Below, piece after piece: positions 22,425 through 32,091 of a DNA stretch of 64,000 nucleotides (within the stretch, counting starts at the first letter, position 1; the number at the start of each line of letters is the position of its first letter). The notes below the pieces were generated by a model, which saw only the letters and a list, made by a program, of their open reading frames with translations, was not told where the DNA came from and did not search any database. The translations under genes and the position numbers were made by a program. Source of the DNA: Vanessa cardui (Eukaryota; Arthropoda; Insecta; Lepidoptera; Nymphalidae); NCBI RefSeq assembly GCF_905220365.1, contig NC_061138.1:4231814-4295813 (forward strand), in the 5' to 3' direction.

Positions 22425-22493
22425 ATGGCAGCAGTTAGCGCGGCGATGTTTCGGCCCGGGGGCGCGCTAGACCCCCCATGCTACGGTCAAAGG
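22425..22493 (+). CDS. N-terminus of unidentified protein, first coding exon
   Basis: ATG at 22425 (CGGCAGATGG; C at -3, G at +4) starts 23 codons running open to the donor at 22494, leaving phase 0. The peptide begins MAAVSAAMFR and ends CYGQR, and is rich in Ala, Gly and Pro. TAA at 22410-22412 is in frame upstream, so this ATG, or the second one at 22446, is the start. I recognise no family and no signal peptide. The rest of the protein must lie beyond a downstream intron of over 41 kb, unless an exon was missed. N-terminal tracts of this kind are common in nuclear regulators, but nothing here shows that. Confidence 0.55.
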
Positions 22494-22961
22494 GTAAGTA
22501 GTACGTTTAATTTTCGCTAGATGGCGTTAGTAGACAATCTAATCTTTTCTGAAATATGATTGGCCACAATTATTTTGAATTTATAAATATATTTTGTTCT
22601 TCTTATATATTCGATAAGCTGTTCATTATGATACAATACAAATAACATACAATTTTTCCTTCCCCTGTATTTACATTTTATAATTAAAATACAAAGAAGT
22701 ATTTATCTATCTTTTGATGATAAAATTAAATCAACATATTATGTAATTGTAAAGGTTATTTGTATATTTCGTCTAATTCGATTGTGACTGGACATAAAGT
22801 TTTAATATATTTTACTTTGATCTCGGAAAATGTAATTTGAGATTTCGATACATTTATTATCTGTTACAGTTTCTTTGAATAAGATTTGTTTTCTGATCAA
22901 ATAATTTGATTGACTTTCTCAAGTTTATAAAATATTAATCTAACTTATATTATAAAATCGA
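22494..22961 (+). other. start of long downstream intron, AT-rich
   Basis: Begins with the donor GTAAGTAGT. Nothing else recognised before the SINE-like element. Confidence 0.5.
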
Positions 22962-23095
22962 TCCGCCTCGTTGCTAGCTTATTAGGTGCAGATTCTAAAG
23001 TCACAGGTTCTGATCCCGGATCGGGAAAATAAAAATATATTAGTTGCTCTTCGGAGTTTGAAAGATGTAACTGCTACAATCTATCCAGATGTTAG
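22962..23095 (+). mobile_element. tRNA-like SINE, another family
   Basis: CCGCCTCGTTGCTAGCTTAT (A-box region) and CACAGGTTCTGATCCCGGAT (B-box region) followed by ATTAGTTGCTCTTCGGAGTT. The head is not SINE-1. The layout matches a tRNA-headed SINE common in Lepidoptera. Decayed. Confidence 0.55.
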
Positions 23096-23212
23096 AAATA
23101 CCACAATAGCGTTATTTTTAAGACATTTTCTGTCTCGTACAACCAATCTATGAAACCAGCTTTCGCTGGCAGTTTTCCTGAGCCTTCAAGAAAAGGTTGT
23201 ATTTTTTCCTTA

Positions 23213-23300
23213 AAGGCCGGTAACGCTGCACGCCCCCCGGTGTTGTAGATGTCCATGGGCGGTGGTTGTGGCGGCTACCATGGTCGCCCATCGCCCATTA
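23213..23300 (+). mobile_element. LINE-type 3' end fragment (AAGGCCGGTAACGC type)
   Basis: AAAGGCCGGTAACGCTGCAC, GGTGTTGTAGATGTCCATGG and GCGGTGGTTGTGGCGGCTAC match a well-known lepidopteran retroelement 3' end from memory. Its poly(A) end is missing and it passes into a poly(A)-family fragment. Confidence 0.55.
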
Positions 23301-23492
23301 AACAGTGTCAATATAGTAATTGTAAGAAATATTAATCATATCGCTATGATGTTATGTCCCTTGTGCCTGTTATATTGGCTAACTGGTCGTTAAAACTGAA
23401 ATAGAATATTACTAAGTATTATTATCTCGGTAGAATATCTGATGACCATTTAGTGTCTCAGACGAGCTGTTACAAAGCCCTACCTGTTGATA
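23301..23492 (-). mobile_element. poly(A)-family copy, decayed
   Basis: TGTAAGAAATATTAATCATA, GATGTTATGTCCCTTGTGCC, GGTAGAATATCTGATGACCA and TACAAAGCCCTACC in the reverse order of the family. Confidence 0.7.
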
Positions 23493-23707
23493 TTCGACAA
23501 ATTAGTGACGATATATTAAATAGATGATAATATTGTCAATAATTTGTCTTGTTTTGTTAAACAATTCGTGTAATCTGTTTAGGATTGTACGTGTCGCGCG
23601 GTAAGCAAACATGGCAGTTGCCTGATAGAACGGCCGGACATGAATTGATTATGCGTGGACAGTAATGTAAACAGCTGTCTTGAATTTTGTATAAAGTCGC
23701 TTTTACT

Positions 23708-23800
23708 AAACCAGTCTATTTGGCTTAGTGGATATAACGAGTTGATTTAATTCGATAAGTCCTTGGTTCAAATCCGGAAACGCTATATTTTTTCGGGTAG
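23708..23800 (+). mobile_element. possible tRNA-like SINE fragment
   Basis: ATTTGGCTTAGTGGATATAA (A-box-like) and CTTGGTTCAAATCCGG (B-box-like) are spaced as in a tRNA head. A T-run follows. Too decayed for a tRNA gene. Confidence 0.4.
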
Positions 23801-23840
23801 CTTGTTTGTTTGTTTAATATTTGATAAATACATATGTCAC

Positions 23841-23888
23841 GTTAACGGATACGCTGTGCACGTCACTTTCACACACACGCACACACAT
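23841..23888 (+). repeat. 48-base direct repeat, left copy
   Basis: GTTAACGGATACGCTGTGCA then CGTCACTTTCACACACACGC and ACACACAT. It matches 25859-25906 at 47 of 48 bases in the same orientation. Confidence 0.85.
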
Positions 23889-24544
23889 GAGTTTTTAATG
23901 ACTTATGATGATTATATTATTATATTATTATGATTATAAAACTTCAAATCTAACAAAATCAAATCTTTTGAACTCTTTTCTTGTTTATTTAAAAATTTCA
24001 TTATATTATTTGTAATATTAATAAAGCTGCGCTCTAAAATTAAAACAATATGAATTTTTAATTAATTCCGTTCCTTAACTAGAAGCGTCGGTTTTTAAAA
24101 TCCACGAAAATATTTTGACTAACGTATGTTATTAAGGTTCTAAATTGTAAATCGCTTATGGCGTGAAAACGAAATAATTGTTTGCGTTAAACATGAAAGT
24201 ACACACAAAATTAAATCTTAATTGCTTCATTCAAGGTGACATTGAAAAGCCTAGCGTAATCACGAAGATCACAAGTAAAAGTTAGTGATACCGTGGGAAC
24301 CTTTGTGTTTTAGGAAAGTAAATGTAATATTGTGTAAGAAACGTAATTATCTCGAGTTTAATCGTAATAATGCTTTATTTAACCAGAGATTATAGTCGCA
24401 GTAGCGTCTTCACAATTAAATCATGATGTAACGTCACTCATATATTCCTCTTCAAATTCTTTGTTCTTTTCTTCTGCCTTCTAGCTAAGTTTATTCAACT
24501 TTGAACGGTCTTAAGTGATATTCTGTGTGAGTATAATATAAAAT
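23889..24544. other. no gene recognised
   Basis: AT-rich interval inside the direct-repeat pair. A (TATTAT)n-like run at 23910-23940. Nothing else. Confidence 0.45.
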
Positions 24545-24687
24545 CAAATCAAAATAAACTTTATTCAAGTAAGCTTTTAAAAGCACTTTTGAATCGTCAT
24601 TTTACAATCAAGTGAAGCTACCACCGGTTCGGAAAGTAGATTCTCCCGAAAAAAACCGGCAAGAAACTCAGTAGTTACTCTTTTTCA
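24545..24687 (-). mobile_element. LINE 3' end (TTTTGA-tail family), well preserved
   Basis: AAATCAAATCAAAATAAACT (tail in reverse), ACCACCGGTTCGGAAAGTAG and AACTCAGTAGTTACTCTTTT. Abuts the RTE remnant on its 5' side, so it probably inserted into or next to it. Confidence 0.85.
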
Positions 24688-24907
24688 GTCCTGGAGTTCC
24701 AGGTACAAATATATCAAGGGACATTCTCTCGACATAGTCCTTAGGTCGATGCGTGACGTGGCCATACCATCTCAGACAACGCTCTTGGCTTATGGACCGA
24801 GTATGTAGTCTACATTGGATATATGAGTTCCGTATAAGGTCAGTGCGCGTTACGCCATACATCCACCTCAGCATTTTCATCTCCTTGACGAGAAACTCCT
24901 GAGTCGA
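24688..24907 (-). pseudogene. RTE-like LINE reverse-transcriptase C-terminal remnant
   Basis: The minus-strand frame encodes KEMKMLRWMYGVTRTDLIRN and, further on, LRWYGHVTHRPKDYVERM. This is the signature E-M-(K/R)-M-L-R-W...G-V-T-R...I-R-N...R-W-Y-G-H-V run found downstream of the RT domain in RTE-type LINEs. About 70 codons survive without a stop. The N-terminal part of the 123-codon frame (25039 to about 24910) shows no such similarity. RT catalytic motifs are absent. Confidence 0.8.
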
Positions 24908-25858
24908 TATAGATACAATTAACAAATTCAATGTTATTGTATGTATTTTTTGTCCGACTGTATTGGACGGTACGCATTTTGCAGTTTGTTTGGTACAACG
25001 TATATACTCGTCAACTATTCCGCCTGTTGCAAATGTCATTTGTATCGAGTTCTGGTTTTATAGGAGTTAGCCAGTGTAATCACAGGCACTAGGGACATCG
25101 CATCTAGTTCACACAGTTAACGGTGCATCGATCAAGTAAGAAATAGTGGTATTTGTTATAGTTCCAATGTATATGAAGTGCGTTCCAATTTTGAAAATAT
25201 ATATTTTTCTTTAATGGCAAGAGTAGTCTTCTATGATTCCAAAGTTTGTATTTTTACATTGTTTCCTACTCTTCTTCAATGTTACTATCAAAGGTACAGA
25301 TTATAAATATATATATATTATTGTTTATAGTTTAAAATAAATGAGGTTTTAATAAAAGTTAAATCAACAGTAAAAGTGTGATTTGGTTTTAACCACAATA
25401 TTTGATGCTCCGCTTAATGTAACGGCTTATATTTAACCGGCCGCGAACGCCACGGTTTCGATATTCGAAAAGTCACGTCTGTCCAATAAATGAATCCAAT
25501 ATCGAATAATTAATGTCATTTTAAACGAATTTTATAATAAATCACGATAATGGTAACACTTATGCATTGTCAATAATATTTTCAAACTTTTAAAATGTGA
25601 CACGATAAAATATTACGTACTTAAAATGATTCATGAAACAATTCATAATTATTAATGTTTTATATTTTTGACATTTAATTTTGATTATAATTTTAAATAA
25701 AGAATTAATACAAGTTAAATGTCTAACCTATAGCAGCGCACGGATACTCTGAGCACTTAACGGATACACGTTTTTTTTTTGTTTTGGCTTATAGTTGTGC
25801 CAATAATTGTTTACCAATTTATTCCGCAATGACACGTGCGAACGGATACACTTTGCCA
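24908..25858. other. no gene recognised; contains AACGGATAC motifs
   Basis: AT-rich. Two short motifs related to the direct repeat lie just upstream of its right copy: TTAACGGATACACG at 25757 and AACGGATACAC at 25840. Confidence 0.45.
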
Positions 25859-25906
25859 GTTAACGGATCCGCTGTGCACGTCACTTTCACACACACGCAC
25901 ACACAT
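25859..25906 (+). repeat. 48-base direct repeat, right copy
   Basis: Same as 23841-23888 except C for A in GGATCCGC. The CA-rich second half is low complexity, but the first 28 bases are not. Confidence 0.85.
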
Positions 25907-26339
25907 ATGCAACTGTCAAAACAGACTATTCACTAATGATGCGATTTTTTTTGTATTTTATAGGATACTACATAACGTGTATATTGTAATTGTTTTATAA
26001 TCAACACGTTATACTAAATTGTAGTTATAATAATTGCACTTTCTTTTTCACATACAAAATATATATTGTATTTTTCATTTTAAATGACAATAATCAGTTT
26101 TCGTTTTGTAATATAAATTTACTATAAATAGGCAAGAAGCTCATTCATCAATTTCATACAATAAAATGTATTTACCTTGTAAATGTTTAATGGGCGATTT
26201 ATGTAAATTTATTTTATAAACATGCGGGATTTTCTTATAAAACGAATTTCAACATAGGATGTATAGACTCTGCGGAGTCAGAAACTTCTTAATAGTAGTA
26301 AGTCCGCAAAATTTGCCTGCCTGTTGGTTTCAGATTTCA
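25907..26339. other. AT-rich sequence, nothing recognised
   Basis: No repeat family or frame found. Confidence 0.45.
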
Positions 26340-26511
26340 AAATTTGGTTGAAATTATACACATGCAACCTGCATGTGTATAATTTCCTTACGACGTTTTC
26401 CTTTACCGCCGAAATTGAAATTAATTATAAATACAAATTAGTAACATGAAAACTCAGTAATGCTTGAGTTTGAACCCGAATTTTCGGTTAAGATATACTC
26501 GTTCTAACTTT
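26340..26511 (-). mobile_element. SINE-1 fragment with internal perfect foldback
   Basis: Reverse core and head of SINE-1, ending in the TTGAACCCGAA B box and head at 26470-26511. A 17-base perfect inverted repeat (26350-26366 and 26370-26386, 3-base loop) lies where the core should be linear, so the part left of 26367 is an inverted duplication. Confidence 0.7.
26350..26386. repeat. perfect 17-base inverted repeat, 3-base loop
   Basis: GAAATTATACACATGCA, loop ACC, then TGCATGTGTATAATTTC. Only the right arm is in normal SINE register. Confidence 0.95.
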
Positions 26512-27150
26512 CTTGTATGAACTTAGTCATATCTTTGTGTGGTTCATCTTATCATGTCTGTTCAAACTCATGGGTTGAACTAGTTGTGGTTTAACGAGAC
26601 ACTTGGATGTGTAGTTTTAATTGCCAGGATTACAATAAATCATTTCTTTTACATGCAGCTGCTAATTAAGTCATATTATTAAATTATAATTTGGCATGTA
26701 AAAATGCATAAATTTAGAGTTTGAATAAAATAATGTAATAAACATTTGGCATTTATTAGTGCGATTTGATATAAGTAAAAATAAAATTTATAAATGAATG
26801 AGGACTCGATCGATGATGAAAGTGGAGGATGATATAACAACACAATGATTTTTCTCAAAAGTATTGGTTAATCATAAATATATACACACACATACATTAA
26901 TACACAACAAACGTACATAATACTTAATCATCTTTCAAGGAAATTATTCAATTAAACATCCCCTTTGTCAAAATATGGTTTGTCAATATTGTCTGGAAAT
27001 TGAGCCCAATATAAGACGAAATTAGACATTATAAAATATCAAACAAATAAATGTATAGTGAAATGTCGAATATCAAAAGTCAATATTATTAAAATAAACA
27101 ATACTGTAATTGGAACGGTTCCATCGTACTTGTATCTTCATCACAAGCAG
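26512..27150. other. AT-rich sequence, nothing recognised
   Basis: Includes a TACACACACATACA-type low-complexity stretch near 26880-26905. Confidence 0.45.
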
Positions 27151-27462
27151 GGTACGACACAACTTAGATGTAGCATCGGCAAAATTCGTTAAACCATCAC
27201 ATCTGAATTAAGTACGCTCTTCCAAATTATCAATATTAATTTCTTATGTTAATACAATCTTTAAGCAAACGTAATAGCTAGTATCATATGACCTAATGTA
27301 TTCGTCAATTGGACACGTCGATTTGCTTTCTCGGGTTGAGAATCTATAGCGACGAATAGCGTCGAATGGCGCGATAGAGAGCTGTTTCTATTGGTGGTGT
27401 AGCTCGGCAGTAATCGGTTTTATTGAATTTGCCGATGCTTCATCTAAGTTGTGTCGTACTAT
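27151..27462. mobile_element. MITE with GTACGACACAACTTAGATG inverted repeats, copy 1
   Basis: Left end GTACGACACAACTTAGATG, then AGCATCGGCAAA; the right end is its reverse complement (TTTGCCGATGC...CATCTAAGTTGTGTCGTAC) with one mismatch. The terminal inverted repeats extend about 33 bases and more loosely beyond. Length about 310 bases; no coding. A second copy is at 40187-40475. Superfamily undetermined; TA flanks inside the GTAC tips would suit a Tc1/mariner or similar element. Confidence 0.78.
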
Positions 27463-27474
27463 ACGCTTATTAGC

Positions 27475-27495
27475 CTAACCTAGTTTTTAGGTTAG
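27475..27495. repeat. 8-base hairpin CTAACCTA/TAGGTTAG
   Basis: Perfect 8-base stem with a 5-base T-rich loop, just outside the 27151 element. May be chance. Confidence 0.5.
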
Positions 27496-27744
27496 CGTAT
27501 CCGTTCAGTTTTTGTATAGACGTCTGTTTGACCTACGCTGTCTATTTTGTAGAGACGTCACTCAATAACAAGTTTTGCGTTTTCGTAATTAGTGTACATG
27601 ACTTTTTAAAATAATATTATTAAAACATAGACTGCGTTGCATTTATATGCTTAAAAGATTATGAAATTGTAAGATGCTTATCTCTAATTACTGTTTTATG
27701 AAATAAGATCGACTTTATTTTTGGTGGAATTTTGTACGTTTATT

Positions 27745-27930
27745 TTAGGGGTAATTGATGGTAAGCGGCCACTTCGGCCCATAAATATTGTCACTGAAAG
27801 AAATATTAACAATCTCTTAAATACCAACCTTGGAAACCTGGCTCACTTACCCTTCAAACCGCAACAGAAAAATACTAAGTATTTGACGGTAGAACATGAT
27901 TCGAATGGGTAGTACCTAATCAAGTTGCAT
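27745..27930 (-). mobile_element. poly(A)-family copy, decayed
   Basis: TGATGGTAAGCGGCCACTTC, AAAGAAATATTAACAATC, ACCAACCTTGGAAACC, CTGGCTCACTTACCCTTCAA and TTGACGGTAGAACATGATTC in family order. The 63-codon plus frame is an artefact. Confidence 0.75.
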
Positions 27931-28524
27931 TGCATAAAAACAGTAAAACATGTACATTTCTATTGATTGTTAACGTTTGGTGTTGCAATCTTAAAATTAC
28001 AATTTGAAAATGGAATATATAAGATATACATCAAATTTTCGGTTTAAAATATCGATGTCAATATCGATTACAAAAAGCGAACTACCCACACAAGAATACG
28101 TTATACTTGACCTTCCTTTCAAATAGAATTGATTGTCCGTGCTCTGGAATGTATAGAATATATAATATTGACATCACGACTAGTGTCTGAGAGCAAATAA
28201 GGTCGTAATCGTCACGATTTAGTGAAACCTTCGAAATCGATATATTTTTTTTGGATTGGTGTGTCGCAATCGGTTGCAGAAATTGGATTATTTGACTTTT
28301 AATATTTGCAATAAATAAATAACGCATCGAGACAAAGGATTTCGTCAGTATGATCAGAATCGGTAGTAATTTAAGTAGGAATGTGATATTATATTTGGCA
28401 TATCTGTGTGGCTTGGGGGTCTTATTAAAATAACTCAATCGCTGTGAATTATCTTCTTACAGCGCACTCATCACATATTCTACCGGCTTAGAGCAATACT
28501 AAGTATTATTGTTGCATTTATTAA
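27931..28524. other. no gene recognised
   Basis: A 118-codon minus frame (28082-28438) is hydrophobic and lysine-rich but shows no domain. It is most simply a chance frame in AT-rich DNA. Confidence 0.4.
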
Positions 28525-28835
28525 TTAGAGCTGAGATGGCTCAGTCGTTAGAACCCGTGCATATTAACCGATGATTGCGGATTCAAGACCAGATAAGCAT
28601 TACTGAATATTCATGCGCTTAATTTGTGTTTATAACTCACATCGTTTTTGGCGGTGAAGGAAAACATCGTGAAACCTGCATGTCTATTCTCATATAAATT
28701 CTGGTACATGTGAAGTCCACCAACCCGCATTGGGACAGCGTGTTGGAATATCTTCCAAACGTTCTCCTCAAAAGAGGAGGAGGCTTTAGCCCAGCAGTGG
28801 AAGCTTTGAGACTGTTGTTGTTGTTATTGTTTAAA
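28525..28835 (+). mobile_element. tRNA-derived SINE (SINE-1), full length
   Basis: Head GAGCTGAGATGGCTCAGTCG, decayed B box (GATTCAAGACC), core GGTGAAGGAAAACATCGTGA, then CCAACCCGCATTGGGACAGC and a (TTG)n tail at 28814-28830. The 75-codon minus frame is an artefact. Confidence 0.88.
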
Positions 28836-28948
28836 ACTTGAGTGAGACAGTGGTAGGCAGGCACAAATGATAGAACATCTTAGTTCCCAAAACTTTTTAT
28901 GCTGCCAAAATGTTTGTGCAATGTTAACTTACCTGACCTAATTATTTA

Positions 28949-29431
28949 TTGAAAAAACATATAAATCCATTTCATCTGTGTTTTGTACAAACAAAACAAT
29001 CATGTGATTTTTCTTGCCCTATTATAATTGATTCATCTCGTATAGAAGTCTGTATGTCTCGGATGAAATTCTGGCATATTCATAAATTATTTATACCCAT
29101 GAATCTGAACACCGAAATGAGTTCTAACACATCTCCTCAAACAAGAGAAAAGGCCTTTGACGTCATATTTATGGATTCTTATTATACGCATGTGTGTGTG
29201 TCGTATATCGTGTTCTTTCGCATATCGTCACCTCGTTATACTATTTGTATAATTTATGTAATAAATCGACCTCTCACAAACAAGTATTACCAGCTTAATT
29301 ACGTCCAAGTAAAGCAGAGATATTCCAGTGTAAGGTCACAGCGAATTCCTGGCATATTTGAAATACACTTTCATCAAGGTATGCCGTTTATGTTAACCTA
29401 TTCTGTCGTTAATGAAAGGTGTAATCCTTGA
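28949..29431 (+). other. longest ORF in window (160 codons), probably not a gene
   Basis: Continuous from ATG 28949 to TGA at 29429. The translation is rich in Ile, Tyr, Ser and Cys, with no recognisable domain, signal peptide or repeat. Its first half overlaps a decayed SINE-1 fragment (29030-29160), which argues against a conserved protein. Retained because its length is unusual for this AT-rich background. Confidence 0.15.
29030..29160 (+). mobile_element. SINE-1 fragment, strongly decayed
   Basis: TTCATCTCGT, GATGAAATTCTGGCATAT and TCTCCTCAAACAAGAG...AGGCCTTTGA appear in family order and spacing. Confidence 0.45.
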
Positions 29432-29981
29432 TGGCTTGTGTCGTGATTATAATAACATTATTTATTTATATATTATAGCAAATACCAAAGCTTATGATAC
29501 GCATAAGGTAATTGGACGATTAAAATATCACGAATAAGGCTAAACTTATATCCTTTGCCAATCTTGGGTACTTTAGGATATTCTTTAACGGATTTTTTTC
29601 TGAAGGGTCACTTAGGATCAATCTTGACCTTTTTGGCATTAGTGTATCTTATTCTGTTCGTTGGGAGTAAATATTAATCATATTTTAATTTCAAGTAATA
29701 TATTTTTCACTTATATCAAGAACAACAAGTCTCAATTGAATTTTTCCTCTTGCGTTAGATAGCCCGTTTATTGAGGAATGTTATTGGTTATATAACTTCA
29801 AATTACGATCTCTAAAGCGCATAGCAGTAACAATAAACGTCAGCCAATCTGGAAAACTGTAGGCGAATTTTCTTGTACGTGATAGACTTGTGTGTTTGAT
29901 ATAAGCCAAATTAAACGAGGATATAAGACAGTTAAATATAATGCAAGTTTGTATAAATAGTCATTAAATACGCAAGGTAAA
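29432..29981. other. AT-rich sequence, nothing recognised
   Basis: No repeat family or domain found. Confidence 0.45.
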
Positions 29982-30076
29982 ACTCTCACTGCTGGTATGA
30001 AATTTTCTTTCTTTTTTGAAGAGGTAGTATAGATCTCAATCCACCACATTGATCCAATACCGATTGGTGGATAGGG
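29982..30076 (-). mobile_element. SINE-1 fragment, decayed
   Basis: TCTCACTGCTGG, TTTTTTGAAGAGGTAG, ATCCACCACATTGATCCAAT and CGATTGGTGGA match the reverse of the family's 3' third. The 92-codon minus frame here is an artefact. Confidence 0.55.
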
Positions 30077-31640
30077 CATTGTAATTATTAATGAAGATCT
30101 TAACAACTTTCTTTGCATATTTTACTTGAAATATCTTTCATAAATACATGTGAAAGTTTAGGATCTTTTATATAAGTTTTTTTTTTTAATAATTAAATCG
30201 CCGTAAGTTTCAAACTAAGAACGTCGCACGCTATAAACTTTTTTCAACTAAAGAAAAAGTTAAGTCTCGTCTTAAAATGAAATTACGTTAAACGTTTTCG
30301 CTTACACGAAGCAGAAAAACCGGATTTGAACCGTTAGCCCATTCAATTTGCAACAATGACCGCGCTTAGGTGCAAACACAAAGAAAACAAACGTTACGTA
30401 AACTCGCTATGGCATCATCACACTGCGGGCGTTTTGAGCGCTCGTTAACTCTTGTCGTCATAACACTCTTATAACTTAACTATACCCATGAATATATTTT
30501 ATACTCGAGACACCTAATTTTTATTTGAGGTTAATACAGTACAATAAAACGATGGTTTTTCTTAATAAATTGTATTTGTCATGATTTTAATTGCATCTTT
30601 ATTAGCTAGCTATTACAGCATGGTAGTTTATCTATTAGCATATCTGAATAGTACGTGTTAGAAAACGCACATGCACGTTGAAGTAATCACATCGATGTTT
30701 TCGATATCTTAATAATTTTACGTGATTTTTTGATGGAATAAAGGCTAGATCGTAATAGAATTTCACATTGAAGCACGTAGTATCATGTATAGTATAAGAG
30801 CTGTGAGTTATCAATAAATCACGTAAATCAAATAATTGTAATAATCCAACGATTTAATTATTATAATAATATAAATACTCAAGCTAAGTTCGTGCTGACT
30901 TAGTTAAATTTTTTCGAAGAGGTTTAATGAATATATTTTACGAGTATTTACAAATATAAGTGTATAATTTGATCATATCATCGTGACCCATTTTGAAAAA
31001 AGCATCAAGATTTATTTCCTTGATTGCACTATTACTATGTAGTATACAAGAATGTTTGCAAGCATAATTGCGCTATCTAATCCTTTACTTACATAACGTA
31101 CAGACAATCTGATCCGTCGTCAAGTATTCAGGCGTAGACTGATCAGTTACATTTACACAAAATCTATAATATTCTCTGCAACAACTAATTTCTTCTTGGA
31201 ATTTGTATTGATTATATTGAATCTTTTTATTTCTGGAGATTGTTAATTAGCAATTATATTTTTACGTATCGGGAGGATAAAAAAAAATTGCCGTTAATGG
31301 ATACTTATAAATTTGAGTGACTTAAAATTATATTTGTGGATAAAAATGTCAATAATAATGAATCACTGAAATAAGTTAAATGCGTTGCTAAAAGAGGGTC
31401 ATAATTAAATTAAGCTAGCAATTAAAATAAAGTGAATAAATTATATATTTAAGCGAACGAGAAAAATACTGATTGTTATGCTATGTTGGAATCTTATTGT
31501 TCGCACAAGAAGTGATATGCTGCATTTTCTGTGTCTTCAATATATTTTGTAGTGACTTAATCATGCGGCTTAAAAAAATTTAATTCGGTTATTCAATAAT
31601 TTTAATTTATAATATTAAAAATAACCCTATTATTATCAAT
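30077..31640. other. AT-rich sequence, nothing recognised
   Basis: Read on both strands; one moderately GC-rich patch at 30415-30460 (CACTGCGGGCGTTTTGAGCG). No family or frame. Confidence 0.45.
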
Positions 31641-31652
31641 TAAATTTTAAAA

Positions 31653-31959
31653 GGAGAACAAGATGGCCCAGTGGTTAGAAGCATCGCATAGTGTGCATCT
31701 AAACCGATGATTGCGGGTTCAAACCCAGGCAAGCACCACTGAATATTCATGTGCTTAATTTGTGTTGATAATTCATCTCGTTCTCAGCGGTGAAGGAAAA
31801 TATCATGCATGTGTCAAATTTCATGGAAATTCTGTCGCATGTGTATTCCACCAACCCGCACTGGAATTATTTTCCAAACGTTCTCTAGACTTAGCCCAGC
31901 AATGTGGGCAGTGGGCAACAACCAGTGGGCAATTCAAAGTCTGTTGCTTGTTTTTGCTG
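31653..31959 (+). mobile_element. tRNA-derived SINE (SINE-1), with target duplication
   Basis: Flanks TAAATTTTAAAA (31641-31652) and TAAATTATAAAA (31960-31971) differ at one base. Head with TGGCCCAGTGGTTAGAA, B box GGTTCAAACCC, a deletion in the core, and an internally duplicated GTGGGCA-rich region near 31900-31930. The 66-codon frame is an artefact. Confidence 0.9.
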
Positions 31960-31962
31960 TAA

Positions 31963-32091
31963 ATTATAAAAAAACGTTACTCTTCTGAAGATGCCTTAGT
32001 AGCGAGATATAGAAAGGTGCGTTTGTCTCGTCCGCGTCAGGTGCTCGAGTCGGCTCCGCGATTCTGCGCCCACGACGCTTTCCAATCCTAA
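31963..32091 (+). other. GC-rich open tract, possible exon or promoter
   Basis: The core 32019-32080 is about two thirds GC in an AT-rich setting. On the plus strand a frame is open from after TAA at 31960 to TAA at 32089-32091 (42 codons) and includes SRPRQVLESAPRFCAHDAFQ. It has no ATG, a poor acceptor upstream and no AATAAA nearby. It could be a terminal exon, a retrogene scrap, or a GC-rich regulatory patch. Confidence 0.3.

Larger units (their letters stand above)
22384..22493 (+). other. candidate 5' exon with start codon of an unidentified host gene
   Basis: A 110-base segment of about 60% GC stands in sequence near one third GC. It is preceded by TTTTTTTTCAG and followed by GTAAGTA, consensus acceptor and donor. 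All three frames contain a stop, so it cannot be a wholly coding internal exon. It fits instead a 5' UTR exon that carries the start codon, spliced to an upstream non-coding exon outside the window. Both long flanks lack a recognisable partner exon. Confidence 0.68.

Noticed and set aside
24908..25039. N-terminal part of the 123-codon minus ORF
   Set aside because: Only the C-terminal half resembles an RTE LINE; the first 44 codons show no similarity and the Met is incidental.
23841..25906. LTR retrotransposon bounded by the 48-base direct repeats
   Set aside because: No primer-binding site, polypurine tract, gag or pol; the repeats are too short and the interior holds unrelated LINE pieces.
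28082..28438. 118-codon minus ORF
   Set aside because: Low-complexity hydrophobic and lysine-rich translation of AT-rich DNA, with no domain or splice context.
28949..29431. 160-codon ORF, the longest in the window
   Set aside because: No domain or composition typical of a protein, and its first half overlaps a decayed SINE-1. Kept as a low-confidence entry only.
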